16,622 nt of DNA from Saprospiraceae bacterium. GTDB taxonomy: Bacteria > Bacteroidota > Bacteroidia > Chitinophagales > Saprospiraceae. The notes below the pieces were generated by a model. The model was not told where the DNA came from, ran no database searches, and saw only the letters and a list, made by a program, of their open reading frames with translations. This document shows positions 4,988 through 13,000 of this stretch, one piece after another. Position numbers and translations under genes: made by a program. Every line of letters starts with the position of its first letter. The first letter of the stretch is position 1. The stretch lies in NCBI GenBank assembly GCA_023299965.1, contig JALZVN010000090.1, positions 1-16,622 of the forward strand, written 5' to 3'.

Positions 4988-7693
4988 TTAGTCCTTGTCA
5001 AAGATACGTCCAATTCGATTAACATTAGTACTGTTTGCTTGTTGCGTTCCAAGCATTACTATATCCTGTATATTGATGTGCGCAGGGCGAGTCGCCATGA
5101 AGTAAATAGATTGTGCTACATCATCTGAAGTCAATGGGTTGAAATCGCTGTAAATGTTTGCTTTCTCTTTATCTCCTTCAAATCGAACTTTTGCAAATTC
5201 GGTGGATTCCACCATGGCAGGACTTACTTGTCCCACTCTGATATTATGCTTGTAAAGATCTAAACGCATGGCCTTAGTTAATGCGTCTACAGCATGTTTT
5301 GTAGCACAGTAAACATTACCATTAGTATAAACTTCTTTTCCCGCAGTGGAACAAATATTAATGATCTGACCACGTTTTCTTTTGACCATGCTCGGAGATA
5401 TGGCTCTAGTCATGAAAAGCAGACCTTTGATATTGGTATCAATCATAGCTTCCCAATGCTCTAACTTACCTTCATTGATCACCCCTTTACCTAATGCTAG
5501 TCCTGCATTATTGATAAGGATGTCTATTTGAGACCAAGCACCTTCTAGAGAACTGAGTTTTTTGTGCAGCGATTCTTTCTTTCGTACATCAAAAGTTAAG
5601 TGCTGTACTGCTGCATCAAAATTGCGTTGAAAGTATTTCTTGAGCTCTTTTAGCCTAGACTTTCTACGACCTGTAATAATTACTCTGTAGCCTTCTTTAG
5701 CGAATAGGGTAGCAGTAGCCTTACCTATCCCTGATGTAGCTCCTGTAATAAGTACTGTTTTATCTATTTTACTTCGCTTACCCAATTCTTTAGTTCTTTT
5801 CCTGTCTTTGTCATACTGCTTGAAGATGTCTTCATCTTCAATATTTAAACTGACACTAGAATAGAAAAGATTCGTATTTTCTTCAGTATCTAAATCTGGA
5901 TCAAGCTTTATAGCATGCTCATACAGTGATAGGCTTTTGTTATGATCTTCCTGGTCACGATATATTTTTGCCAATTGCATTGGAGCCGTTGCAGATAAAG
6001 GCACTTCTTTCATTATGTTACGAAGTATTTTGATACTCTTTTTAGTATCTCCAAATTTATAAAGTAGCTCAGCGTAAGCATGTTTGGCATCAATATTCCT
6101 TGGATCTTGCTTAAAGGCTTTTTTAAAGTATTTCAATGCCAACTGATCTTGTTGCTGAAATTCTTCTTTGATTATTTTGCCTATTCTATACTGCACACCA
6201 GGGTAGTCTGGCTCTATGCTAATTACTTTTTCAAAATAGCTTTTAGCAAGTAAAAAATCTTTGTGATTTGAAGCAATTTCAGCTAATAAGTAATACGCTG
6301 CTGTATATCGTTTGTCGTTATTGAGTATATTTTCTAAGTAATTAGAAGCAATCAAGTAGTTTCCTTTCTTCTTTGCTAGTATATAGGCATAGTTGTACTG
6401 CAAGTCCAGATTGTATGGATATTTGCGGATGGCAGTTTCTAGATAGCCGATACATTCATCTATTTTATTATCAGTTAACAGCTGATGCACCACTGAGATA
6501 GGGTCTGCTTCATTTTCATAGGATTCTTGAGGTTGCACGAATTCATCCTCAAAATCTGTACTTGTTTGATCTAGGCTTTCCAACTCTGTTATGCCAGTCT
6601 CATGATCAATTTGATTGTCTTCCATCTCTGACAAGTCCTGTACTAGGTCGTCGTCTTCAATTTTATTCTCTATGTTTTTTATGAAGTCTTGATCTATAGA
6701 CGGTACATTATCTATCGTATTTTCTTTTTCATTTTGGTAGGGTTGATCACCAAATATGATATCATCTTCCTTATCTAATACATCCTCAACCGGAGGAGAA
6801 AATGGATTGATAAGGTCTCCATTTTTTTTATTGTTGTCGCTAGACTGTAGGTCGTCGTCAATCTTTATCAAATCTCCGTATGGATGATTTTCTAATTTTT
6901 GATCGTCCATTTTGCGTTGCGCTGCTATTTTGTCTAGCAAAGCCAAGTCATCCTCCTCTAAATCTTGAAGGTAAAGATGTGGATCGTAGTTTGGATTAAG
7001 TGTTTCATTAGTATGGCTAGCTTCTGGCTTATCTTCACTCGTTAAGAGTTCCTGGGCTTCTTCTAGATTATTGATGGCTTCAAAACTGGTGTGTTCCTCA
7101 TCTTTATTCGCTTTTACAAATAGTGCGTTTGGATTACCAAATGAAGCTTTTATTGTATTGTAGTTATTCTTTCTTTCTTCTTCTATGCGCAGATAGGGAG
7201 TGCCTCGGAGGAAGCTCATAATATCACCAATGCTGGTGCTGATGTCTTTAACTCTTTCTATCTTTTCTGTTTCATATGGATTTTCATCTTTTACCTCTTC
7301 AAGGTTAAGATAAATCTCTTGCCAGTGGTTCATATATCTGATCACATCACTGATTCGATCAAATCTAGTGAGCTTAGACTCATTGGCAGGATTAGTGAAA
7401 TTTACGCCACTATTGATAACAATAGGCTGCATTTCACTAGGCATATTAAAGTAATTGAAGAGCTTGTAGGCACCATACATACATTTCTCTGATTTGAGAA
7501 ATTCATCACTAATCAATAAGAGTATAGGATTCTTTGAGACACTAAGTATAGAAAGAGGATTCAATACATCTTCTGCGTCTATTACAATAGTATTGATATG
7601 AAAACCAATGTTTTGTAATTCATTAGATATATTAGTAGCCGTATTGATATTCAACTGGCTGAAAGCCAAGTCGAGAGTCTTTCTCGTGGTCAT
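4988..7693 (-). CDS. TIR-like / TPR / short-chain dehydrogenase (YdfG-like) fusion protein
   Basis: A 901-residue cytoplasmic protein with four parts. Residues 1-100 look TIR-like: 'LDLAFSQLNINTATNISNEL', then 'NPILLLISDEFLKSEKCMYG' (55-74), then 'QPIVI'. The C+3 position that is Glu in NAD-cleaving TIRs is Gly74. Residues about 195-400 are a low-complexity linker rich in Asp and Glu. Residues about 397-602 hold roughly six TPR units. Residues 645-900 form a complete classical SDR: 'TGATSGIG' (650-657), 'GRR' after beta-2 (675-677, favouring NADP(H)), 'NNAG' (728-731), Asn754, Ser782, Tyr795 and Lys799. The SDR part is close to E. coli YdfG (3-hydroxy acid dehydrogenase) through 'NNAGLALG', 'STEFAKVRF' and the C-terminal region. 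Substrate is unknown. The ATG at 7693 follows the lipoprotein gene by 93 bases. One open frame without interruption argues for a true fusion. Confidence 0.85.
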   Translation of the reverse strand: MTTRKTLDLAFSQLNINTATNISNELQNIGFHINTIVIDAEDVLNPLSILSVSKNPILLLISDEFLKSEKCMYGAYKLFNYFNMPSEMQPIVINSGVNFTNPANESKLTRFDRISDVIRYMNHWQEIYLNLEEVKDENPYETEKIERVKDISTSIGDIMSFLRGTPYLRIEEERKNNYNTIKASFGNPNALFVKANKDEEHTSFEAINNLEEAQELLTSEDKPEASHTNETLNPNYDPHLYLQDLEEDDLALLDKIAAQRKMDDQKLENHPYGDLIKIDDDLQSSDNNKKNGDLINPFSPPVEDVLDKEDDIIFGDQPYQNEKENTIDNVPSIDQDFIKNIENKIEDDDLVQDLSEMEDNQIDHETGITELESLDQTSTDFEDEFVQPQESYENEADPISVVHQLLTDNKIDECIGYLETAIRKYPYNLDLQYNYAYILAKKKGNYLIASNYLENILNNDKRYTAAYYLLAEIASNHKDFLLAKSYFEKVISIEPDYPGVQYRIGKIIKEEFQQQDQLALKYFKKAFKQDPRNIDAKHAYAELLYKFGDTKKSIKILRNIMKEVPLSATAPMQLAKIYRDQEDHNKSLSLYEHAIKLDPDLDTEENTNLFYSSVSLNIEDEDIFKQYDKDRKRTKELGKRSKIDKTVLITGATSGIGKATATLFAKEGYRVIITGRRKSRLKELKKYFQRNFDAAVQHLTFDVRKKESLHKKLSSLEGAWSQIDILINNAGLALGKGVINEGKLEHWEAMIDTNIKGLLFMTRAISPSMVKRKRGQIINICSTAGKEVYTNGNVYCATKHAVDALTKAMRLDLYKHNIRVGQVSPAMVESTEFAKVRFEGDKEKANIYSDFNPLTSDDVAQSIYFMATRPAHINIQDIVMLGTQQANSTNVNRIGRIFDKD

Positions 7694-7786
7694 TTGAAAA
7701 TATGTAAAATGCTTAAAATTATCGAGTGCCCAAAGGGAGTGATTTGGAGCAATTACAATCGGCTATTCAAAGTAAGCAAAAATATA

Positions 7787-9109
7787 CTAGTCAGTCAATA
7801 TATTTTGGATATTAGATGCAAATTCCTCCTTAAATGCCTTGAATTGGGTAGTTGCTGGACCTGAAAACCCGGTATGGATTTTTTTGACTTGATTATCTTT
7901 TCCAAGGAAGATCATTGTTGGATAAGAAATGATAGCATTTAGCATAGGAAGTGATTTGGCGGCTTCTTTCTTGTCAGAAAGTCCTGCATGAAGCAGTGGA
8001 TAAGGCATATCAAACTTCTCCTTATACTTACGAAGGGCATTTATGGATTTGGCTTCATCTTTATACTTTTCGAAGCCTAGAGCTATGATATCAAAGCCTG
8101 GATCAGGATTCTTATCCAAATAATCTATTAAAAACTCTGTTTCATCTCTGCAGTTAGGACACCAAGTACCAAATATTTGGATGATTTTAGGTCTGTTTTC
8201 ATATTTTTTGTCTGATAGGCTTACCAAATTGCCGTCTGTGTCCTTAAAGCTGAAATCTACTTTATCGTATCCTTCCTTTAGATAGGTCAGTGTATTAGCA
8301 TTTTTTAAGGTAAAAGAGGGATCCTTGCTTGCTTCCCAAAAAGACGTATAGTGCTTCCCAGATTTGAATCTTCCTCTCAATTCTGTATTGTCGTCATTGA
8401 GCTTAGCTTCAAATAAAAATGCATGACTCCCATCAAAGCAACTAAGGTACATTTTCTTACCTTGGACTGTGCCTTCCAAAAACCTGTAGTCACCGGTCTC
8501 TGTGATAAATGTACCAGTAAGATGATTCCCCTTCTGACTGAATTCACCTATAGCCATATAAGGGTCTCCACCATCTGAAAATTTAACCTTCCATTGACCA
8601 CTAAGATCCATAGCAGGTTTCTTCCTGTTTACTGTAAATCGATGATTCTTGCCATAATATGCTTTAAAAGGTATCTGGTAGTCATTTTTAGAGTGTACTA
8701 TCCAGTTCCCTGCCATTACACTTCCCTGGTAGATGGCTTTGAGTGAACTTTCGTATATAGGAAAATCAATAAGGATAGTGTCCTTTGCTGTTTTTCGATC
8801 CCTTCCAATAATGATATCTTCTACCACTATTGTTTCTGTCCCATTGTGAATCTTAGCGATAATATCATTTTCTCCACGGTATTCAATGTCAAATGTAAAA
8901 GGAAGCTGTGTGGTATTTATATCGGGAAACTTAATATTCATTTTCTCCGGTAATGGTTCGCCTTTTTTATTATTCGTTACAAAATCAGGATCTAACTGGA
9001 GTACCGCTCTCCACGCTCCTGGGGCAGGACCATCAAACTCTTCAGCTACATCTAAGCAAGAACTTAAAGCTAAAATTAGAATTGCGCAGATAAGGAAATA
9101 ATACTTCAT
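7787..9109 (-). CDS. TlpA-like thioredoxin-fold lipoprotein
   Basis: A 440-residue protein. The N-terminus has a lipoprotein signal with lipobox 'LSSC' (Cys18 lipidated), so the mature protein is anchored to an envelope membrane facing the periplasm or outside. Residues about 20-165 are beta-rich. Residues 168-262 ('LSGQWKVKFSDGG', 'GEFSQKGNHLTGTFITETG', 'LRGRF') look like a lipocalin-like barrel often joined to Bacteroidota TlpA proteins. The C-terminal thioredoxin domain (about 280-440) has the active site 'WCPNC' (316-320) and the cis-Pro motif 'SYPTMIFL' (Pro397). TlpA/ResA-type proteins usually reduce disulfides in partner proteins, for instance during cytochrome c maturation; the partner here is unknown. 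It is first in its minus-strand block, after a 326-base structured gap. No convincing promoter word was found just upstream. Confidence 0.9.
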   Translation of the reverse strand: MKYYFLICAILILALSSCLDVAEEFDGPAPGAWRAVLQLDPDFVTNNKKGEPLPEKMNIKFPDINTTQLPFTFDIEYRGENDIIAKIHNGTETIVVEDIIIGRDRKTAKDTILIDFPIYESSLKAIYQGSVMAGNWIVHSKNDYQIPFKAYYGKNHRFTVNRKKPAMDLSGQWKVKFSDGGDPYMAIGEFSQKGNHLTGTFITETGDYRFLEGTVQGKKMYLSCFDGSHAFLFEAKLNDDNTELRGRFKSGKHYTSFWEASKDPSFTLKNANTLTYLKEGYDKVDFSFKDTDGNLVSLSDKKYENRPKIIQIFGTWCPNCRDETEFLIDYLDKNPDPGFDIIALGFEKYKDEAKSINALRKYKEKFDMPYPLLHAGLSDKKEAAKSLPMLNAIISYPTMIFLGKDNQVKKIHTGFSGPATTQFKAFKEEFASNIQNILTD

Positions 9110-9294
9110 TGGTAAAATTTTAGGATACTTAGATTATGCCTTAAAGGTAAATAGAAGTAAACCAAAAAGTGAATTTTAAGCCTTTATTTAAGTCGGGCTA
9201 GCGCTGTGCAAGGGGAGAGTAAACGGGAATGCTTGGGGTATAGTTACTCTCCGTCCTCAGGACCGAGCTGACTAGCGAGCCTGGAACATAGCGA

Positions 9295-9331
9295 CCTTTG
9301 GCTACCCGACTTTTCTCGGGATAGCCAAAGG
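9295..9331. repeat. Strong hairpin in the intergenic core
   Basis: CCTTTGGCTACCCGA (9295-9309) pairs with the segment at 9316-9331 over 15 base pairs with a single extra A bulged in the right arm. The loop is 6 bases. No T run follows on either strand, so it does not look like an intrinsic terminator. It is the most stable structure in the gap and sits between the terminator at 9372-9402 and the start of the lipoprotein gene. Confidence 0.6.
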
Positions 9332-9367
9332 GAGACCCCAAAACATAATATATAAAGAGTTGTAAAC

Positions 9368-9402
9368 AAAAAAATCCCATTTGCTAGTAGCAAATAGGAT
9401 TT
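9368..9402 (-). terminator. Rho-independent terminator of the folD-prmA block
   Basis: On the minus strand a near-perfect palindrome (9402-9372; stem about 14 bp with one A/C mismatch, loop about 3-5 bases) is followed directly by a run of seven T (9374-9368) and then GTTT. It begins 33 bases after the stop codon of the 179-residue protein gene. The stem is AT-richer than a typical E. coli terminator but matches the layout, and it closes the transcription unit that starts at folD. Confidence 0.8.
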
Positions 9403-9435
9403 AATTTTCTTTGTTCACTAAGACCGGTTAGCGCT

Positions 9436-9975
9436 TTATTTCGATTCTCCTTTGAAGAAATCGTCTTTATGTTTGAATAATACGTTAAAGGTAGTCAAAG
9501 ATCCATATATTCTAGTGATATACTGCTGTAAACTAACTTTATCATCATCATTGAGCAACTTACTTGCATTGATTCTCTGCTCCATAACACGCACTCTATC
9601 ACGTACCATTACGATTTTGTGAAAGAAAGTCTGAATAGGAATTTCTTTAGACTTTAAAGAGTCATCTTTGGGCTTCAATATGACGGTTCCATCCTTCCAC
9701 TTATCACCAATACGCACTGTCTCGTCTATTGCTGAGTATTCTCTCAAAATCTTACGAAGAGACTTTTCTGCTTCTGTATAAGTGACTTGAGTCTCTGGCT
9801 CTATAGCATCTACAATCTCCCAGTCCGTATAGTCTTTGGCTACTTGCTTTATGCCATAAGTGAAGAAGCATACATCATAGGCGATCTTATACAAACGTAT
9901 AATTACACCATCACCCATAGCTGGGTGCTTGACGCGTGAACCTATACCTAATATCTTCGTAGCTGTTTCTGACAT
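9436..9975 (-). CDS. Small conserved-type protein with N-terminal Tudor/CarD-like SH3 motif
   Basis: This 179-residue soluble protein is not one I can name. Residues about 7-56 ('ILGIGSRVKHPAMGDGVIIR', then 'YDVCFFTYGIKQVAKDY', 'WEIVD') have the pattern of small SH3/Tudor-like barrels: a 'G..V.HP..G.G.V' turn as at the C-terminus of UvrD/PcrA helicases and at the start of CarD. These barrels commonly bind RNA polymerase or nucleic acids. The rest (about 65-179) is helical and charged, with a likely coiled-coil pair at about 130-165. There is no signal peptide or membrane segment. It lies 54 bases after the large exported protein gene, and an AGGA lies about 10 bases before the ATG, so it is probably the last gene of the folD-prmA operon. 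A regulatory role is only a guess. Confidence 0.75.
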   Translation of the reverse strand: MSETATKILGIGSRVKHPAMGDGVIIRLYKIAYDVCFFTYGIKQVAKDYTDWEIVDAIEPETQVTYTEAEKSLRKILREYSAIDETVRIGDKWKDGTVILKPKDDSLKSKEIPIQTFFHKIVMVRDRVRVMEQRINASKLLNDDDKVSLQQYITRIYGSLTTFNVLFKHKDDFFKGESK

Positions 9976-10000
9976 GATTACTTTTTCCTATTTTGAACGA

Positions 10001-10020
10001 CAACAAAATTCCTTTTGTTG
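10001..10020. repeat. Perfect 8-bp hairpin between two cistrons
   Basis: CAACAAAA (10001-10008) and TTTTGTTG (10013-10020) form a perfect inverted repeat with a 4-base loop. It lies in the 54-base space between the 1512-residue protein gene and the 179-residue protein gene. No T tract follows on the minus strand, so it may be an mRNA processing or stability signal rather than a terminator. Confidence 0.45.
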
Positions 10021-10029
10021 CAATATCAA

Positions 10030-13000
10030 TTACTTCTGAGCAGCCTTAATACGATTAATAAAACTGGTAGCTGACGATGGATCTACAAGCTGTAGTTCGT
10101 AGGTTTCGTCACCCTTTCCAAATTTCTTCTCCTTGTCCTTTAAGCCTTCAACTGCGTCATTGAAACGCTGATTGTTGGACACAACGTTGAGTATGCCTTG
10201 CTTGTATCCAAAGAAGTAGTAATATTCATTTGGCGCCACTAGCAAGACATATAAACGATCATCGTTGTTGCTTGGCATCTTATATTCTATATAAGATTTG
10301 AGTCCTCTGCCTACTTTGTTTCCATTAAAACTGATTAAGAAATTTCTCTCTTTGAGGCTGACAAAAGATTGGTAGTCAAAATCCCACTTCATCGGCGTTC
10401 GTCCAAACATCATCAGTTGTTTGTTGTAGCCTTTAGGGAACTCCAATATTCCGTTTTTCATGCGATTAATAACGTCTGCGTAGCCTGCTTCATCTGGTAC
10501 AAATTCAGAGATGTTTTTCTCATAAAAGTCATCCTTTTTGTAGTTGGCTTCCTCTATGACAAAGTTAGAATTGATTAAATCATTAACCATGATTTTCTTC
10601 AACTTATCTGGAATTTCAAAAGTCATTCCATGCATAACATTGATCTCCATTTCGATATTTCCAGGCGTAGACAATGAATCTTGATATGCCTGTAGGCTGG
10701 TACTCATATTGCCTGCTGCCTCGATCTTGATTAGTTTAGGGAGCCCCGTGCCCAAGTTCATCTTTCCTTCTGCATAAATATCACCAGTTGCGTCTGAAAA
10801 ACGCAACATGTTGCCCCTAGGAGATTGTCCCAGAATCTTTAGGCTGTCTCCAAATACAAAGTCATCCTTCTGATCATCGTATTTAAGAAAACCAACCGCA
10901 TCAATGATGGCTCTGTCTTTTCTAAAGTAAAGTGGATTCAACATACGAGGATATAAAATGATTGATTCTTTACTAAGAAACATGCCAGCACGCAATGGAA
11001 CACCTTCAAAGTTTTTAGGTTCTTCAAACGGAATTAGTAGATTTTCCTTTTCTGCTTCGCAATCAATTTTAAACCAATCTGAATTTGGCAAATATTTGGC
11101 TTCCATCTTTGCAAAACCATCAAAACTCAAATCTTTTACTTCAGCGTTGAGACCTATAGACCCTTTGAAAGTAATTTTGTTGTCTATGTAAAAATCGACC
11201 CCATCTTTTATTTCCCCTTGACCTCGAGTAACTAGTTTTTTCTCGCTTCTTTTTCCTTTTCCAACAGGCTGCCCTACGATATTGTCAAACAATATTTCCT
11301 GTTCCTTTCCAGCTACATTATATTCGTAATAACCACTCGCTTGATATTCCTTGCGACCTTTAATATTGACGCTAGCTCTATTGATGATGTGGTTTTTATT
11401 GGTAGTGTTTGCAATAATAGTGGCATCTTCCAACTTGGAAATCACAGCATTGGCTCTTATCTCTACTGCTTCATCTTTAGGATAAACAAACGCATCTGCT
11501 GTTTCTATAAATTCAACTCCACCTACTGCCAGCTCACTAGTTGTCAAATCATAGAATGCATCTTTGCCTTCAAACTGCAAACTATCTTGATTAGGATGTG
11601 TCGAAGTGAAATAGTTTGGTCCATTTTCTTTTGGTAAAAAGAAAATAGACTGGTCCTTCATATCCCATTCAAATTCATTCATTGTAGTAGCATACTGGTT
11701 ATATGGAAGACGAGTGATAACAGTATCTGCATTAGCTTTGAACTTTCCTAATTGCGCTTCAAAGTCTACATCAGCTTTTACGTTTTTGGTATCGAATGCA
11801 AGATTACCACCTTCTAGAGCTTTGATCTGTATAGAGGTGGTGTCAGAGGTAGTTGCAAATGATGTATAGGAGAATAATTTAGACCGCATCAGCCCTGCTT
11901 CCCATTCAAATACCCCTTGACCTTTAACCCCATCAGGCGTCAAGACTACTCTTCCATCTAATAAATATCCAGGTTCTTTGAAAAATGTAAATGGATCTTC
12001 AGTAGAGTTTACATACATACTATCTCGATAGGGTAGCCAGTTTATTTTCACCTCGTTACCATCAACTTGTGGGGTATTGGGGTCCATATTTTTTTGTTCA
12101 TCAATATGGAATATTTTTGCACTTCCCAGCATTTGTTTTGGCTTGAATATAAGATCTTCTGAATCTATTGAAGCATTCAGATATTGTACATTTCCTACTC
12201 CGTTTAATCCCTGATTACTCAAAGTCAATTGACCATTATAAAGACCTTTATCAGCATAAGTAGGGTAGCCAGAGCCAGTGGTTTCTGTTACAAAACCTAG
12301 AGAAGAATCCTCTTCTTGGATCACGATTGTTTCTTTGAATGGAGGGAATATGTCTGCCGAAATAAGACTTCCGTCAAATGCAACATCGGCCGCTACGAAA
12401 TTGTCCAAACTTTTGAAATCGAACTTGTCCAGCTCGAAGTAAAAGGAGTCTCTCTTATATGCTCCATTGTGATTGTCCTTATAATCATAAAAAACATAGG
12501 ATGGTCCCTTAGTATGCAATGAAGGAAAGTTCTCTAAGTCTTCCATTCCAGACTTGTTGGATGGAGCATCTATCTGCAAGTACCCATTTGTTTTTTCTAT
12601 TCTTGAAGACAGACTCTGTGCTTCCTTAACGCCATTTTCATCCTCTGCACCCGTAGGTACATAAAGGTCAAGGTAACGGATGGAATCCATTCTTACTTGG
12701 AATTTATCATACTCAAAAGTAAAATCTGAGCCATCAAGTATTCCAAAGCCAGCAAACAATTTCCCATCGAAAAATACACTTCTCTCTTTGTGCAATTGTA
12801 CATATCCTTTGTATGGTTTAGCCGCTACTTTTTGCTTCCTGCTAAACTCTATATTTTTAACACCCGTAACCTCATATTGCTTGGTAGCTATGTTTAATAT
12901 TGCATTGGTAGCATCCGTTTCTGAAATAATATTGAGGACATCAAAATCTACTTTTTCTGCACTTGCATCTGTATAATGAAATAGCTTATTCAGTAAAGTA

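Larger units (their letters stand above)
9110..9435. other. Intergenic region, 326 bases, with GC-rich structured core
   Basis: The flanks are AT-rich, as expected between these genes. The core (about 9190-9335) is GC-richer and highly foldable. It contains the 9-bp pair GGAGAGTAA (9214-9222) / TTACTCTCC (9244-9252), GTCC/GGAC (9253-9263), and a long hairpin at 9295-9331. The right end holds the intrinsic terminator at 9372-9402. A 60-codon frame across the core on the minus strand has no coding character and is not called. The core could be a repeat-family copy or a structured RNA. Confidence 0.65.

Noticed and set aside
4943..5128. Plus-strand 61-codon open frame over the end of the fusion gene
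   Set aside because: It is the antisense shadow of the SDR C-terminus, whose conserved residues are on the minus strand.
4988..7693. Active TIR NADase defence effector
   Set aside because: The glutamate position is Gly in the best alignment, and no Thoeris-, CBASS- or Argonaute-like partner is nearby.
9198..9380. 60-codon minus-strand open frame in the gap after the terminator
   Set aside because: It overlaps the stem-loops and the terminator, has no recognisable domain, and its composition follows the repeat rather than a gene.
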